The notes under the pieces were generated by a model, which saw only the letters and a program-made list of their open reading frames with translations, was not told the DNA's origin and searched no databases. DNA of 52,505 nt, taken from assembly GCA_017615055.1 (NCBI GenBank), contig JAGAAW010000018.1, positions 1 to 52,505 of the forward strand. Direction: 5' to 3'. Shown here piece after piece: positions 16,169-24,934 of the stretch. The translations under genes were made by a program, and so were the position numbers. Origin of the DNA: Fibrobacter sp. (lineage in GTDB: Bacteria; Fibrobacterota; Fibrobacteria; Fibrobacterales; Fibrobacteraceae). Each line of letters starts with the position of its first letter. Within the stretch, counting starts at the first letter, position 1.

Positions 16169-17374
16169 ATGAACCTACTTTTCAATCTGGTTGCGGTACA
16201 GCCCATCCATAGCGCCAAGTTCCACGGTGGTGGCAGTTACGGCGAAGTGATTTTCTGGGCGCTGGTAAAGCGTCTTTATGGCAAGGTCACTGAGCCTGCC
16301 GAAGTGGCCGATGCATCGTTGTCACTCTTCTGCGCCTACGATAGCCGCAAGTATCTGGACCCGGAAATTATCGAGACCTGCAAAAAGAAGGATATCCCGC
16401 TGTTCGATATCAATGTGCAGACTCCGCAGGAAATTATTGACGCAAACAAGATAGATACCTTCTATACGCCGCTCTATTCGCTCGAAAAGAAGTGGGCGAT
16501 TGACGTGAAGGATTTCGTGTTTACCTGGCACGGCGTGCGTGCACTGGAAATGCAGTACAGCTGGGCGGGTGTCGGCTTTGCCAAAAAGATTGGGCAGAAA
16601 TTCGAGGCGCTGGTGCGTTACCGCGAAAGCTGGAAGAAGTATTTCTACAAGCCCAAGTACCAGGACCTGGCGAAGCGCATGGCCGAAGGCAAGGCGCGTA
16701 CGATTACGGTGAGCGAGCATAGCAGAGCCTCCATCAAGGCGTTCTTCCCGGAACTCCTGAATCTGGAAATTCCCGTATTCTATAGCCCGATGACGGAATA
16801 CGAACCGCAGGGGTTCCTGCCGCCTGGTGTTGCCGCGAAAAAGTACTTCTTGCTCACGAGCGGAGCCCGCTGGGAAAAGAACAACCTGCGCGCCGCCCGT
16901 GCGTTCGATGAACTGGTGGGCTTGTATGAATCGCAGGGCAAGTCGCTCGACATGAAGATGGTCATTACCGGGGCGACGAATGCGCGTGCCTACCTGCGCC
17001 ACCTCAAGCATAAAGACCGCTTTGTGCTTCTCGGCTATGTGGAAAACAAGGAACTGGAGTTCTTGCACCAGAATGCGTACGCGTTCGTGTTCCCGAGCCT
17101 GAACGAGGGCTTCGGTTACCCGCCGGTACAGTCCATGCGCTATGGCGTGCCCGTGGCGGCGAGCGGCACGACTTCGGTTCCCGAGGTGTGCGGCGACGCG
17201 GTGCTGTACTTTGACCCGTATTCCGTCAGCGAGATCAAGAACCGCCTGGTGCAACTGCTCGATTCCAAGATTTACGACGAGTATGCGGCACGTGCCCCCA
17301 AGCGTTACGCGCAGGTCCATGCCCGCCAGGTCGAGGACCTCGAACACGCTGTTGATTTTATCTTGAAGGTGTAA
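16169..17374 (+). CDS. Glycosyltransferase family 4 protein (variant EX7E motif)
   Basis: 401 residues, GT-B fold; GGGGAGG ribosome-binding site at 16157-16163. The C-terminal Rossmann half shows 'YFLLTSGARWEKNNLRAARA' and 'VFPSLNEGFGYPPVQSMRYG', followed by 'VPEVCGDAVLYFDPY', all standard for GT4. The EX7E motif that binds the donor nucleotide-sugar is changed: Glu313 is present, but the second Glu (position 321) is Gln. The N-terminal half contains 'DFVFTWHGVRALEM', the acceptor side. Some active GT4 members tolerate changes here, so I would not call it inactive. It is followed 2 nt later by the GTG start of the LTA-synthase-like gene. Confidence 0.88.
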   Translation: MNLLFNLVAVQPIHSAKFHGGGSYGEVIFWALVKRLYGKVTEPAEVADASLSLFCAYDSRKYLDPEIIETCKKKDIPLFDINVQTPQEIIDANKIDTFYTPLYSLEKKWAIDVKDFVFTWHGVRALEMQYSWAGVGFAKKIGQKFEALVRYRESWKKYFYKPKYQDLAKRMAEGKARTITVSEHSRASIKAFFPELLNLEIPVFYSPMTEYEPQGFLPPGVAAKKYFLLTSGARWEKNNLRAARAFDELVGLYESQGKSLDMKMVITGATNARAYLRHLKHKDRFVLLGYVENKELEFLHQNAYAFVFPSLNEGFGYPPVQSMRYGVPVAASGTTSVPEVCGDAVLYFDPYSVSEIKNRLVQLLDSKIYDEYAARAPKRYAQVHARQVEDLEHAVDFILKV

Positions 17375-17376
17375 AA

Positions 17377-19395
17377 GTGCGCTTGATTGATAAAATAGTT
17401 TCGTGTTTCAAGAATCCCTACCTCGCAATGGCGCTTGTCGCCCTTGTGGTACAGAGCGTGCTGCTGGTGTTTTTCTACAGTTTGCCGGACCCGCTTGGGC
17501 TTTCGATGGCCGAAATGTTCGAGGGCAAGACCCTCTGGCAGATTTTCATGGCGTTTGGCGCAATCCTCGTGATGGCGGCCCTGTTCGGGTTTGCCCGTTC
17601 TCCCCGCGGGCTTGCCGTTTTCTACGCGCTATACTTCTTCGTGGCGATTGCTGACTATGACGTGTTCCGCTTTTCGCACCAGCGTCTTTCTTATTCCTTC
17701 CTTCGCACGTATTTCCATATCTCGAACATCACCGATGCCACGACGGTTTCTACGCTGGGTGGCGACCTGCTCGGTACGGTACTCTGGGTATCGATGGTCG
17801 TGCTCTGCTTTGCGGGTGCAATCGCGTTCGTGGTGGCCTATACGCTCCGGCTGCGCGTACGCCGCCAGACGCTCGTGCTCGATAACCGCAATGGAGCCTG
17901 GAAACCCGCTTCCCGGAAAATTCCCGGCGTGATGTTTGCTGTCGGTATGGCGCTCTCGCTGGTGCCGCTCGTGCTGTTCCTTACGGGTACGCGCGGGTGG
18001 ATTGAAATCCCGGTGACGCACACGAAGGTGGATATGCGGTTTACGCTCGGCAAGCATACGCTTACCGCACCGATTTTGCACATTGCGGCGGTCGAGACTT
18101 TCGAGTTCATACACGACAATGCGAAGATTACCGAGGAACTCGTCAGCGACCTGGATGCCTTCCTGCCGAAGGACTTTGCGGCAGGCCGCAACGATGCCTT
18201 GGAACTCCCGATGTACCGTGGCGCCCCTACGCACGAATACAAGGCAAAAAAGCCCTATAACATCGTGTTCATCATGGGCGAGTCGTTCAAGGGCCGCATC
18301 TTCAACAAGATGCTTGATGGCGATACTGCAGTGGCTCCGAATATCTGGAAACTGGCGAACGGCGGATACTTTGAAAAAGATTCTGCCGGCAACACGCTGG
18401 GGGGTGCGCTTTGGTTCAAGAACGCCTTTAGCGGGGGCTACCCGACGGTGCGCGGCACGATGGCGACCTACATGGGGTTCCCCTCGCACCCGAACCGTGA
18501 CGTTCCTAGTTTCTATGCGGCAAACAAGTTTAAGGGCTGGCCCGAATACCTGACAAACTATCATCGCGCGTATGCGACGGTATCGAACCCGATTTTTGAC
18601 CACACGCTGCCCTTTATCGAGAAGTTCTTCGATAAGGATTGGCACCTGATAGGCGAGGAGAAGGTGGAAGGTACTGCAGATAGTTTGGGCGTGGATCTCG
18701 CGATTGATTTGCTCGACAAGATGTCTGCGGATAGTGCCTGGGAACTTTCATTCAACACGATTTCCTCGCATATTCCGTTCTACGGCTATCCCGATGCATA
18801 TGCCGAAAAGCCCGAAGACGCGATGGCGCGTTACCGGAATGCGATACGCTATACCGACCAGCAACTCGGGCGGTTCTTCGACGCGCTTTCCAAGCGTCCC
18901 GATTTCGGGAATACGGTTATCTTTATCCTGGGTGACCACGATACTCCCGTAGATTCTATCGATTACATGGTCCCGCAACCGCTCGGACTTTCCGCATCGC
19001 AGATTTTTATCGGGATTTTTGCGCCGGATACAAGCCTGCTTAACGGGCTGACGATTCGCGAAGATGTCGCCTCGCAGCTGGATTTGGGCCCGACAATCTT
19101 TGACCTTGCGCAGGTGCGCGAACCGAACCATTTCTGGGGTTACGACTTGCTTGCCCAGGAACGCTCCGCAGAACAGCCGTCGGTATTCTTCTCGCAGAAT
19201 GCCTACTACCTCGGGTTCCGCGACCACGTGCTTGCAGGTGGCCTCGAGAACGAGGATGTTTATCGCGCGGGAGCGGGTGGTGAATCCCCGTATGCGCTCA
19301 CGACGGATGCCGCCGATGTCGCTTGGAAAAAGAAGGCGGTGGGTGCCGCAAAGGCCGTGCGCTCCGTGCTCCGCAACGACATCATGATGCCCTAA
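17377..19395 (+). CDS. LTA synthase / MdoB-like membrane phosphotransferase
   Basis: 672 residues from a GTG 2 nt after the previous stop. Five predicted membrane segments lie in the first ~200 residues (for example MALVALVVQSVLLVFFYSL and VMFAVGMALSLVPLVLFL). An extracytoplasmic sulfatase-fold domain follows: 'NIVFIMGESFKG' (metal-binding Glu), 'GGYPTVRGTMATYMG' (the Thr in this loop is the likely nucleophile), 'SFNTISSHIPFY' and 'VIFILGDHDTPVDS' (Asp-His metal ligands). The family transfers phosphoglycerol or phosphoethanolamine head groups to lipids, teichoic acids or periplasmic glucans. As the last gene of a glycan operon in an apparent outer-membrane bacterium, it probably decorates an exported glycan or lipid in the periplasm. 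A second paralogue lies at 25626-27704. Confidence 0.88.
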   Translation: MRLIDKIVSCFKNPYLAMALVALVVQSVLLVFFYSLPDPLGLSMAEMFEGKTLWQIFMAFGAILVMAALFGFARSPRGLAVFYALYFFVAIADYDVFRFSHQRLSYSFLRTYFHISNITDATTVSTLGGDLLGTVLWVSMVVLCFAGAIAFVVAYTLRLRVRRQTLVLDNRNGAWKPASRKIPGVMFAVGMALSLVPLVLFLTGTRGWIEIPVTHTKVDMRFTLGKHTLTAPILHIAAVETFEFIHDNAKITEELVSDLDAFLPKDFAAGRNDALELPMYRGAPTHEYKAKKPYNIVFIMGESFKGRIFNKMLDGDTAVAPNIWKLANGGYFEKDSAGNTLGGALWFKNAFSGGYPTVRGTMATYMGFPSHPNRDVPSFYAANKFKGWPEYLTNYHRAYATVSNPIFDHTLPFIEKFFDKDWHLIGEEKVEGTADSLGVDLAIDLLDKMSADSAWELSFNTISSHIPFYGYPDAYAEKPEDAMARYRNAIRYTDQQLGRFFDALSKRPDFGNTVIFILGDHDTPVDSIDYMVPQPLGLSASQIFIGIFAPDTSLLNGLTIREDVASQLDLGPTIFDLAQVREPNHFWGYDLLAQERSAEQPSVFFSQNAYYLGFRDHVLAGGLENEDVYRAGAGGESPYALTTDAADVAWKKKAVGAAKAVRSVLRNDIMMP

Positions 19396-19419
19396 GGACT
19401 ATATGGACAAGGCTGGCTG

Positions 19420-20757
19420 TTAGTTCTCGTCCTCTATATCCAGCAATTTCGCCGAATCCGCCTCATCCGGCAACGCACTGATTTTTGTCAGTTTCTTTTC
19501 TATTTGTTTGCTTCGGTGCTCGGCGTTTTCGATTTCCTTTGCTGCTGTTTGAAGTTTTTCCTTCGTTTTTTCAAGAACTGTACCAAATTTTTCAAATTGC
19601 GTTTTTACTGCTCCAAGTAAATCCCAGACCTTGCTGGTTTCCTTCTGAATCGCCAGGGTGCGGAAGCCCATTTGCAGGCTATTCAATAATGCGGTTAATG
19701 TGGAAGGCCCTGCAACAGTGACTTTAGTTTCGTTCTGAAGAGTTTGAATCAGTCCGGGTATACGGTTTAACTCGGCGTATAAACTTTCAAACGGGACAAA
19801 CAGAATTCCAAAATCGGTTGTGTATGGCACCTCGATATATTTGTCCTTAATATCTTTGGCGAATTTTTTAATCTCGGTTTCCAACTGTTTGCGTAGGGCT
19901 TCAATTTTCGCCTTGTCACCTTGTTCGTAAGCCTGCGACAAATTATCCCAAACCGTTGCGGGGTACTTTGAATCCAGTGGTAAGTAAATAAAGTCACGTT
20001 CTGTATCCTTTGAAGGAATTTTTACGGCGAATTCAACAACCTTTCTGGGATTCGATGGATTCGGGTGTGCGTTCTTTTCAAACTGTTCGACAGAAAGGAA
20101 ATCAGTCAAGATTGTCTCAAGTTGAATTTCGCCCATGCCGCCGGCTGTTTTTACATTCGTCAATGCCCTTTTTAGTCCACCAACATCATTGGCAAGGTTT
20201 TGCATTTCGCCAAGCCCTTTCTGGACGGCTTCAAGTTGTTTCGTAACAAGTTCAAAGGAGGATGTCAATCTTTTTTCAAGCGTGGTTTGCAGTTTTTCAT
20301 CAACTGTGGCACGCATCTGTTCAAGTTTCTTTTCGTTACTTTCTTGGATTTCCTTTAATTTCCTTTCAACGCTATCCTGCTGCTTGGAAAGGTTCTCCTG
20401 TGTGGTCTTTGAAAGAGCGTCCAAGCGGTTTGTCAAAGTATCCATCAATGTTTTTTGGCTTAAGGTTAAGGTATCCTGCGTATTTTTTGTCAAGGTGTCA
20501 ATCTTGGTGTTTACGGAATCCTTGAAAATGGTAATGGTTTCCATGGACTCCTTCCGGGATTCCCTGTTACTATTTGAAAACTCGTTCCTGTTCCTTTCAA
20601 ACTCGTCCTTTAGATTCTTGTCGTAATTGTCCAATTTCTTTTCGAAGTCAAGCATTTTCGGAACTAAAGAGTCGTCATCATTCTGCCTGTTTTTTAAAAG
20701 CAGGATGATTAATAGGGCGATGGTGATGATGAGTAGACTTAGGAGCAAGAAATCCAT
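19420..20757 (-). CDS. rmuC: DNA recombination protein RmuC homologue
   Basis: 445 residues. One N-terminal membrane segment (LLSLLIITIALLIILLLK), a long coiled coil rich in Lys, Glu, Thr and Asn (residues ~30-190), then the RmuC nuclease-like domain: 'GEIQLETILTDFL', 'VVEFAVKIPSKDTERDFIYL', 'LDSKYPATVWDNL', 'TDFGILFVPFESLYAE' and 'TVAGPSTLTALLNSLQMGF'. RmuC limits inversions at short repeats in E. coli and is predicted to belong to the restriction-endonuclease-like fold. Codons here are clearly more AT-rich than in the flanking glycan and RND genes. The gene stands alone, convergent with the glycan operon (24 nt apart), which may reflect acquisition or relaxed codon selection. GAAGGA lies 12 nt before the ATG. 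Confidence 0.93.
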   Translation of the reverse strand: MDFLLLSLLIITIALLIILLLKNRQNDDDSLVPKMLDFEKKLDNYDKNLKDEFERNRNEFSNSNRESRKESMETITIFKDSVNTKIDTLTKNTQDTLTLSQKTLMDTLTNRLDALSKTTQENLSKQQDSVERKLKEIQESNEKKLEQMRATVDEKLQTTLEKRLTSSFELVTKQLEAVQKGLGEMQNLANDVGGLKRALTNVKTAGGMGEIQLETILTDFLSVEQFEKNAHPNPSNPRKVVEFAVKIPSKDTERDFIYLPLDSKYPATVWDNLSQAYEQGDKAKIEALRKQLETEIKKFAKDIKDKYIEVPYTTDFGILFVPFESLYAELNRIPGLIQTLQNETKVTVAGPSTLTALLNSLQMGFRTLAIQKETSKVWDLLGAVKTQFEKFGTVLEKTKEKLQTAAKEIENAEHRSKQIEKKLTKISALPDEADSAKLLDIEDEN

Positions 20758-20902
20758 AATGAGTGGTCCTTCGAATGTTGTGTATTTATCAATAATATAA
20801 TCTAATAAATCTTTTTTTGCAATAAGGCCCCCTTTGTCGGCTTTATTTGGCCGAATATCAATAACTTGGGTTGTATGCCGTGCCGCCTGCGGCCCTTTTT
20901 AT

Positions 20903-20908
20903 TATATT
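20903..20908 (+). promoter_or_regulatory. -10 box of the RND transporter gene
   Basis: TATATT ending 6 nt before the ATG at 20915, the exact spacing expected for a leaderless mRNA. A small GC hairpin (GCCG/CGGC) followed by TTTTT lies at 20885-20900 just upstream. Confidence 0.45.
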
Positions 20909-20914
20909 GCAGGC

Positions 20915-23551
20915 ATGGCTACTAAGAAATCACTCCCTGAAAGATTTTCTAACTGGTATATACCCTTGATTTGCAAGCACCAGTACAAGGCTCTTGCCTT
21001 CTACTTGATTCTGGCGCTCCTTTTTGCCGTACCTATCCTCTTTAAGCCCGGGCTCAAGCTCGATGCCGACCTTTCGCACCTGTTGCCCGAAGGCACGCCG
21101 AGCGTGAAGGCACTCGAGGAATCGTACCAGCGTTTCGGTTCTACCGACAAGTTCATGATTGCCATCCAGAGCGAGGACGTGAACCTGGTGGTGGCCCTGC
21201 AGGATTCCATTGCCGCTTACATTCACAAGAACTGGCAGGGAGACTTCGTTTCTACCCAGGTGGATAACGACAACCAGTTCTTCAAGGACAATGCGCTCCT
21301 TTACCTGCCGGTAAAGCACCTCGAGAATATCCGTGACAACCTTGAAGACTTGCAACTGGAAATTGGCCGCAAGAATGGCCCGCTCGTTGTCGACTTGCTG
21401 GGCGACGCCTCTTCTGAAACTGTCGCCGATTCTGCGACGGGGGCTGCGGAAAATGCTCCCGCAAAAAAAGAACGCGTCTGGTTTGACGAGAACCTGCCGC
21501 AGGAACTCGGCCTCCCTGACGAGGCGGTGAGCGCCTTTGCCGCATTCTTCAAGAAGGACAAGGCCGATTCCATCGATATCGCGAAGGCCGCGAACGAGGA
21601 AGAGGAATGGAACCCGAAATCCACGATTCCCTCTGAACTCAAGAACCGCTTGATTGGTTCCCCGCGCCCGGATAGCACCGGAAAGATACTCTTTAACGGC
21701 GTGGTGAATGCGAAACTTATCAAGCCTTCCACCGACTACGAGTTCGTGACGCATATTCTGGCCCGCACCGATTCCCTGCTTGCCTATTTCAGCAGCAAGA
21801 CGTACCCGGTGCCGACCCGCTTTACGGTTGAAGGTACCTACGAGGGCCTCAAGGAAGTGGATGAAGTCGCGAACGATTCCATTTTCTCGTTTGGCATCAG
21901 CCTGGTGCTTATCATCTTCCTCACGATATTCTTCTTCAGGAGTGTGAAGGGTCCGGTTCTTGTGACCGCCTCGGTGCTCTATGCCTGCCTCCCGACGCTT
22001 GCGTTTACGGCGCTTTTCTACGGGAAACTGAATCCGTTTACGGTATTTGTGGCCTCCATCATCCTGGGTATCGGTATCGACTACTCGATTCATATTTTGG
22101 GTACTTCGCAGAAGTTGCTGCACAAGTATGCGACCCTCGAGGAGGTGTTGGAACACGCCCAGAGGAAGATGCTCAAGCCCTTCGTGCTCGCGAGTTTCAC
22201 GACGATTGCCGCCTTCCTCACGCTCCTTGCTGCACATTTCCGCGGGTTCTATGAATTTGGCGTGGTTGCCTCGATGGGCGTGCTGTTCAGTATGCTCACC
22301 TCCGTGCTCGTGCTCCCGGTATTTATCAAGTGCATGGGCGGTATCCCGAAGGCTCCGGAAAATTCCCTGTTGCCCAAGTCCTGGGACGAGGCGAAAATCC
22401 TCAAGTTCTTCAAGTACGTTGCCTTTGCGGGCTTTGCGCTCGGCGCGGTCTCGCTCTGGTTTGCGCAGGATGTGGATTTTGAACATAACCTCCGTAACCT
22501 GCGTCGCGTGTCGACGAACGTGACGACTTCCAAGAACAAGATTTCTACGAAGGTGACCCGCGCGACGGGTAAGGCGGTTACGTCGACTCCGGCTGCCGTG
22601 ATGGGCTCCAAGCCCGAACAGCTCGACAAGCTCTACGATACGTTGATGGTGCGCCTGCACGTGGAACACGATACGACGCTCGGTAGCTTCCTTACGCTCA
22701 AGAGTTTCGTGCCGCCGCTGGATTCGCAGAAGCAGCGCCTCGAGGTGATCGAGGAAATTCGTGAACTTGCCGAAGCCCGCGTGTTTGACCGCGCCGAGGG
22801 CGACGATTCCGTGAATATCGCGAACCTCCGCAAGCTTTCTGCAGTCGAGAATACGTTTACCGCCGAAGATGTCCCGAGCTGGACGCTCGACCTGCTGCGT
22901 GAAAAGGACGGCAGTTACGGCAAGATCGGCTTTATCTACGGCGACTTCCCGAGCTGGGATGCGCATGCCCTGCAGCGTTTCCAGGACCGCTACGGCCATT
23001 GGAACTTTGACGGCGAAGACCTGCGCACGTTCTCCTCGCAGTTTATCCTTTCCGACGTGATTGATTCTGTGAAGAAGGATAGTTTCAGGCTCGCGTTCGT
23101 GATTATCCTCGTGATTTTCGGTACGCTCGTGATTTCGTTCCGCAAGCCGAAACTATTCCTTGCTGGCTGCGTGTCGTTTGGCATGGGAACGCTCCTTACG
23201 CTTGGGCTTCTCGGCCTCCTGACGGATATGTTCGAGTTCGGCAAGATTAGTATCTACAACGTGATTGTTATCCCGATGGCGCTCGGTATCGGAATCGATT
23301 CCACGATTCACATGATTACCTCGTGGATGAGTGACAAGAATCTGACGCTCCGTCAGCTGATGGATACTACGGGCCGTAACGTGATGGCAAGTTCCACCAC
23401 GACGATTGCAGGCTTTGTCGGGTTCCTGTTCACGACGCACCGCGGCCTCAAGGGCATCGGTGACCTCGCTTGCATCAGCATCGCGATGTTCCTCATCACG
23501 AGCGTGATCTTCTGTATGTACCTGTGCGGCTCATGGCTAAAAAAGAAGTAG
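20915..23551 (+). CDS. RND-superfamily (MMPL/HAE3-type) exporter
   Basis: 878 residues. Start at ATG 20915; the longer in-frame version from a TTG at 20834 would include the promoter. One membrane segment near residue 30 is followed by a periplasmic loop of ~250 residues, then five or six membrane segments. A second loop and a second six-helix bundle give the two-fold RND layout. Each half has the MMPL core: 'IILGIGIDYSIHILG' and 'MALGIGIDSTIHMIT'. 'FVLASFTTIAAFLTLL' and 'MASSTTTIAGFVGFL' are the matching helix-6 segments. Members related to HpnN/MmpL export lipids or hopanoids using proton motive force. No adaptor or outer-membrane partner is adjacent, so the substrate is open. Confidence 0.9.
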   Translation: MATKKSLPERFSNWYIPLICKHQYKALAFYLILALLFAVPILFKPGLKLDADLSHLLPEGTPSVKALEESYQRFGSTDKFMIAIQSEDVNLVVALQDSIAAYIHKNWQGDFVSTQVDNDNQFFKDNALLYLPVKHLENIRDNLEDLQLEIGRKNGPLVVDLLGDASSETVADSATGAAENAPAKKERVWFDENLPQELGLPDEAVSAFAAFFKKDKADSIDIAKAANEEEEWNPKSTIPSELKNRLIGSPRPDSTGKILFNGVVNAKLIKPSTDYEFVTHILARTDSLLAYFSSKTYPVPTRFTVEGTYEGLKEVDEVANDSIFSFGISLVLIIFLTIFFFRSVKGPVLVTASVLYACLPTLAFTALFYGKLNPFTVFVASIILGIGIDYSIHILGTSQKLLHKYATLEEVLEHAQRKMLKPFVLASFTTIAAFLTLLAAHFRGFYEFGVVASMGVLFSMLTSVLVLPVFIKCMGGIPKAPENSLLPKSWDEAKILKFFKYVAFAGFALGAVSLWFAQDVDFEHNLRNLRRVSTNVTTSKNKISTKVTRATGKAVTSTPAAVMGSKPEQLDKLYDTLMVRLHVEHDTTLGSFLTLKSFVPPLDSQKQRLEVIEEIRELAEARVFDRAEGDDSVNIANLRKLSAVENTFTAEDVPSWTLDLLREKDGSYGKIGFIYGDFPSWDAHALQRFQDRYGHWNFDGEDLRTFSSQFILSDVIDSVKKDSFRLAFVIILVIFGTLVISFRKPKLFLAGCVSFGMGTLLTLGLLGLLTDMFEFGKISIYNVIVIPMALGIGIDSTIHMITSWMSDKNLTLRQLMDTTGRNVMASSTTTIAGFVGFLFTTHRGLKGIGDLACISIAMFLITSVIFCMYLCGSWLKKK

Positions 23552-23815
23552 CCTCGCTATAAACTTCGCATAGCTGCGTCGCTGCGGCTACTGAGGCTCT
23601 GCGCTTTAGCGCAGGAGGTTGACTTGGTCAACCGTTCGCCGAAGGATGTCGTTACCATGTTTTGTCGGAAACTTGTTTCCGTAACAAAACATAGGTGAGG
23701 ACCTAGTTCTGCTCGCTTCTAACTTCGGCTTGATTTCTATTTTGTTTTCTAACTACGTTTTTTTTGCTCCTTTATTTCTAATTTTTTTTAACTTCAGTTT
23801 TTTAGGAGGACTACT
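23552..23815. repeat. Spacer with five consecutive hairpins
   Basis: No reading frame of note. Inverted repeats occur in a row: CGCA/TGCG (23567-23578), CTGCGC/GCGCAG (23599-23614), GGTTGAC/GTCAACC (23617-23633), and a long stem ATGTTTTGT+CGGAAAC / GTTTCCG+ACAAAACAT (23657-23692, with a 2-nt bulge). The last is TAGGT/ACCTA (23692-23705). None is followed by a proper T-run. The remaining 100 nt are AT-rich and lead to the AGGAGGA ribosome-binding site of the next gene. It may be a structured RNA, an mRNA-stabilising element or a miniature repeat. Confidence 0.5.
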
Positions 23816-24250
23816 ATGTTAAAATACTGCTCTGTTTTACTTATGCTTTTGGGATTGGTGGCGTGTGCTACCGACCCGGAACCTGCGGATTTCATGCCCG
23901 AAGAACTCCGCGACTTGACTCCCATCATGCAGTTCAAGGGGAATCCCATTCCCGAAGAATGTTACGACGGAGAGCATGTCACCACCAATATTACTGAAAA
24001 CACGGGGAAGACCTTTTGGCGGATGTACTGCCACTTCTATTACGAAAATTACAGTGAGTTGTACAGTGCTATCGAAGAAATGGGCTGGGAATACGACGAA
24101 GAAGAAGGTGTTCGGGGCGATTGTGGCCCGAAACACGAATACGCTAGGACTGTCGGGCACAGAAAGCTGCACCTGTACGTAAAGACATGTGATGAGGAAG
24201 AATTGTTTGTGTCCGACAACCGCTTCCTATTTCACGTGGAATACAACTAA
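23816..24250 (+). CDS. Small lipoprotein of unknown function
   Basis: 144 residues; strong AGGAGGA at 23804-23810. The signal MLKYCSVLLMLLGLVAC has a perfect lipobox (LVAC), so it should be lipidated and placed in the envelope. The mature protein is very acidic (EEMGWEYDEEEGV) with several Cys and aromatic residues (WRMYCHFYYENYSELY). I recognise no domain. Codons are less GC-rich than in the transporter upstream. It is followed by a strong terminator at 24270. Confidence 0.75.
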   Translation: MLKYCSVLLMLLGLVACATDPEPADFMPEELRDLTPIMQFKGNPIPEECYDGEHVTTNITENTGKTFWRMYCHFYYENYSELYSAIEEMGWEYDEEEGVRGDCGPKHEYARTVGHRKLHLYVKTCDEEELFVSDNRFLFHVEYN

Positions 24251-24269
24251 GCGCTTGCCCGTTATTGTC

Positions 24270-24301
24270 ATCCCCGCGTAGGCGGGGATTTTCTTTTTTT
24301 T
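24270..24301 (+). terminator. Intrinsic terminator after the small lipoprotein
   Basis: Perfect 8-bp stem ATCCCCGC/GCGGGGAT (24270-24277 with 24282-24289), loop GTAG, then TTTCTTTTTTT. The 'GTCATCCCCGC...GCGGGGAT' form resembles dispersed repeats of the dRS3 style, and similar G/C hairpins precede metY and cysK. Confidence 0.88.
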
Positions 24302-24302
24302 G

Positions 24303-24308
24303 TATTTT
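24303..24308 (+). promoter_or_regulatory. -10 box of the 24316 gene
   Basis: TATTTT ending 7 nt before the ATG at 24316, right after the terminator T-run. No Shine-Dalgarno is present, which again fits leaderless expression. Confidence 0.4.
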
Positions 24309-24315
24309 CTTCTAC

Positions 24316-24930
24316 ATGAAGAGAAAATATCTTATTCTAGTTGCGGCGTTGTTCGCTGTTCCGGCTCTTGCTGAAGAGTCAATTCCCCAGGAACGTTTTG
24401 TTGTTGAAGTGGGTGGTGGTTTTGCGGCTTATTCGAGTCTTGCCGTTCTCGGTGGGTCGATGGAAGACTTCGATTATTGCAATAATGGAAAATGCGACGC
24501 ACCCGAAGAAGTTAACTATGAATCGAATTATGCGGTAGCGAGCCTTGGCTTGCGCTACATTTTTACTCCGCATATCGAGGCGGGCCTGGCGGCCTCTTAC
24601 GAGTACTACAGTTCCTATGAAAGTGTTTGCGAAGGCGCTGACCATGAAATGTACTGCAGGGCTGGCGATTTTTTGAACCACCACCTGCTCCATATCGCGG
24701 TCGAGGGCAAGTTCAACTGGTTTACGCTCTTTGACCATTTCAGGCCATACAGCCGCGTAGGCGTCGGAGCCTTGCTAGAATTTGATGACGGGTTGGAAAG
24801 TGTCGGATTGCCTTCCGTCCAGTTGACGCTGGTTGGTCTGGAATTCCTGTTCCCGTACGTGAGCGTGTATGCCGAACTGGGTGCGGGCTATCGCGGCTTT
24901 ATGAGCGGCGGCATCGCGTTTAGGATTTAG
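24316..24930 (+). CDS. Small outer-membrane beta-barrel protein
   Basis: 204 residues from ATG 24316, where the Sec signal MKRKYLILVAALFAVPALA begins; cleavage after ALA is likely. An upstream in-frame start at 24265 would lie inside the terminator hairpin. The mature protein alternates short amphipathic strands (RFVVEVGGGFAAYSSLAVL, ASLGLRYIFTPHIEAGLAAS and YSRVGVGALLEF) and ends in '..GAGYRGFMSGGIAFRI'. That ending is a C-terminal strand closing with a hydrophobic/aromatic pattern, as in OmpW/OmpA-like 8-strand barrels. Four Cys residues in predicted loops could form disulfides. Function unknown. Its stop is only 4 nt from the convergent gene at 24935. Confidence 0.7.
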   Translation: MKRKYLILVAALFAVPALAEESIPQERFVVEVGGGFAAYSSLAVLGGSMEDFDYCNNGKCDAPEEVNYESNYAVASLGLRYIFTPHIEAGLAASYEYYSSYESVCEGADHEMYCRAGDFLNHHLLHIAVEGKFNWFTLFDHFRPYSRVGVGALLEFDDGLESVGLPSVQLTLVGLEFLFPYVSVYAELGAGYRGFMSGGIAFRI

Positions 24931-24934
24931 GCGG

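Noticed and set aside
20930..22999. 689-codon open frame on the minus strand opposite the RND transporter gene
   Set aside because: It is an antisense shadow caused by G/C-ending codons; it is rich in Arg, His and Glu with no domain, while the plus-strand frame has clear MMPL motifs.
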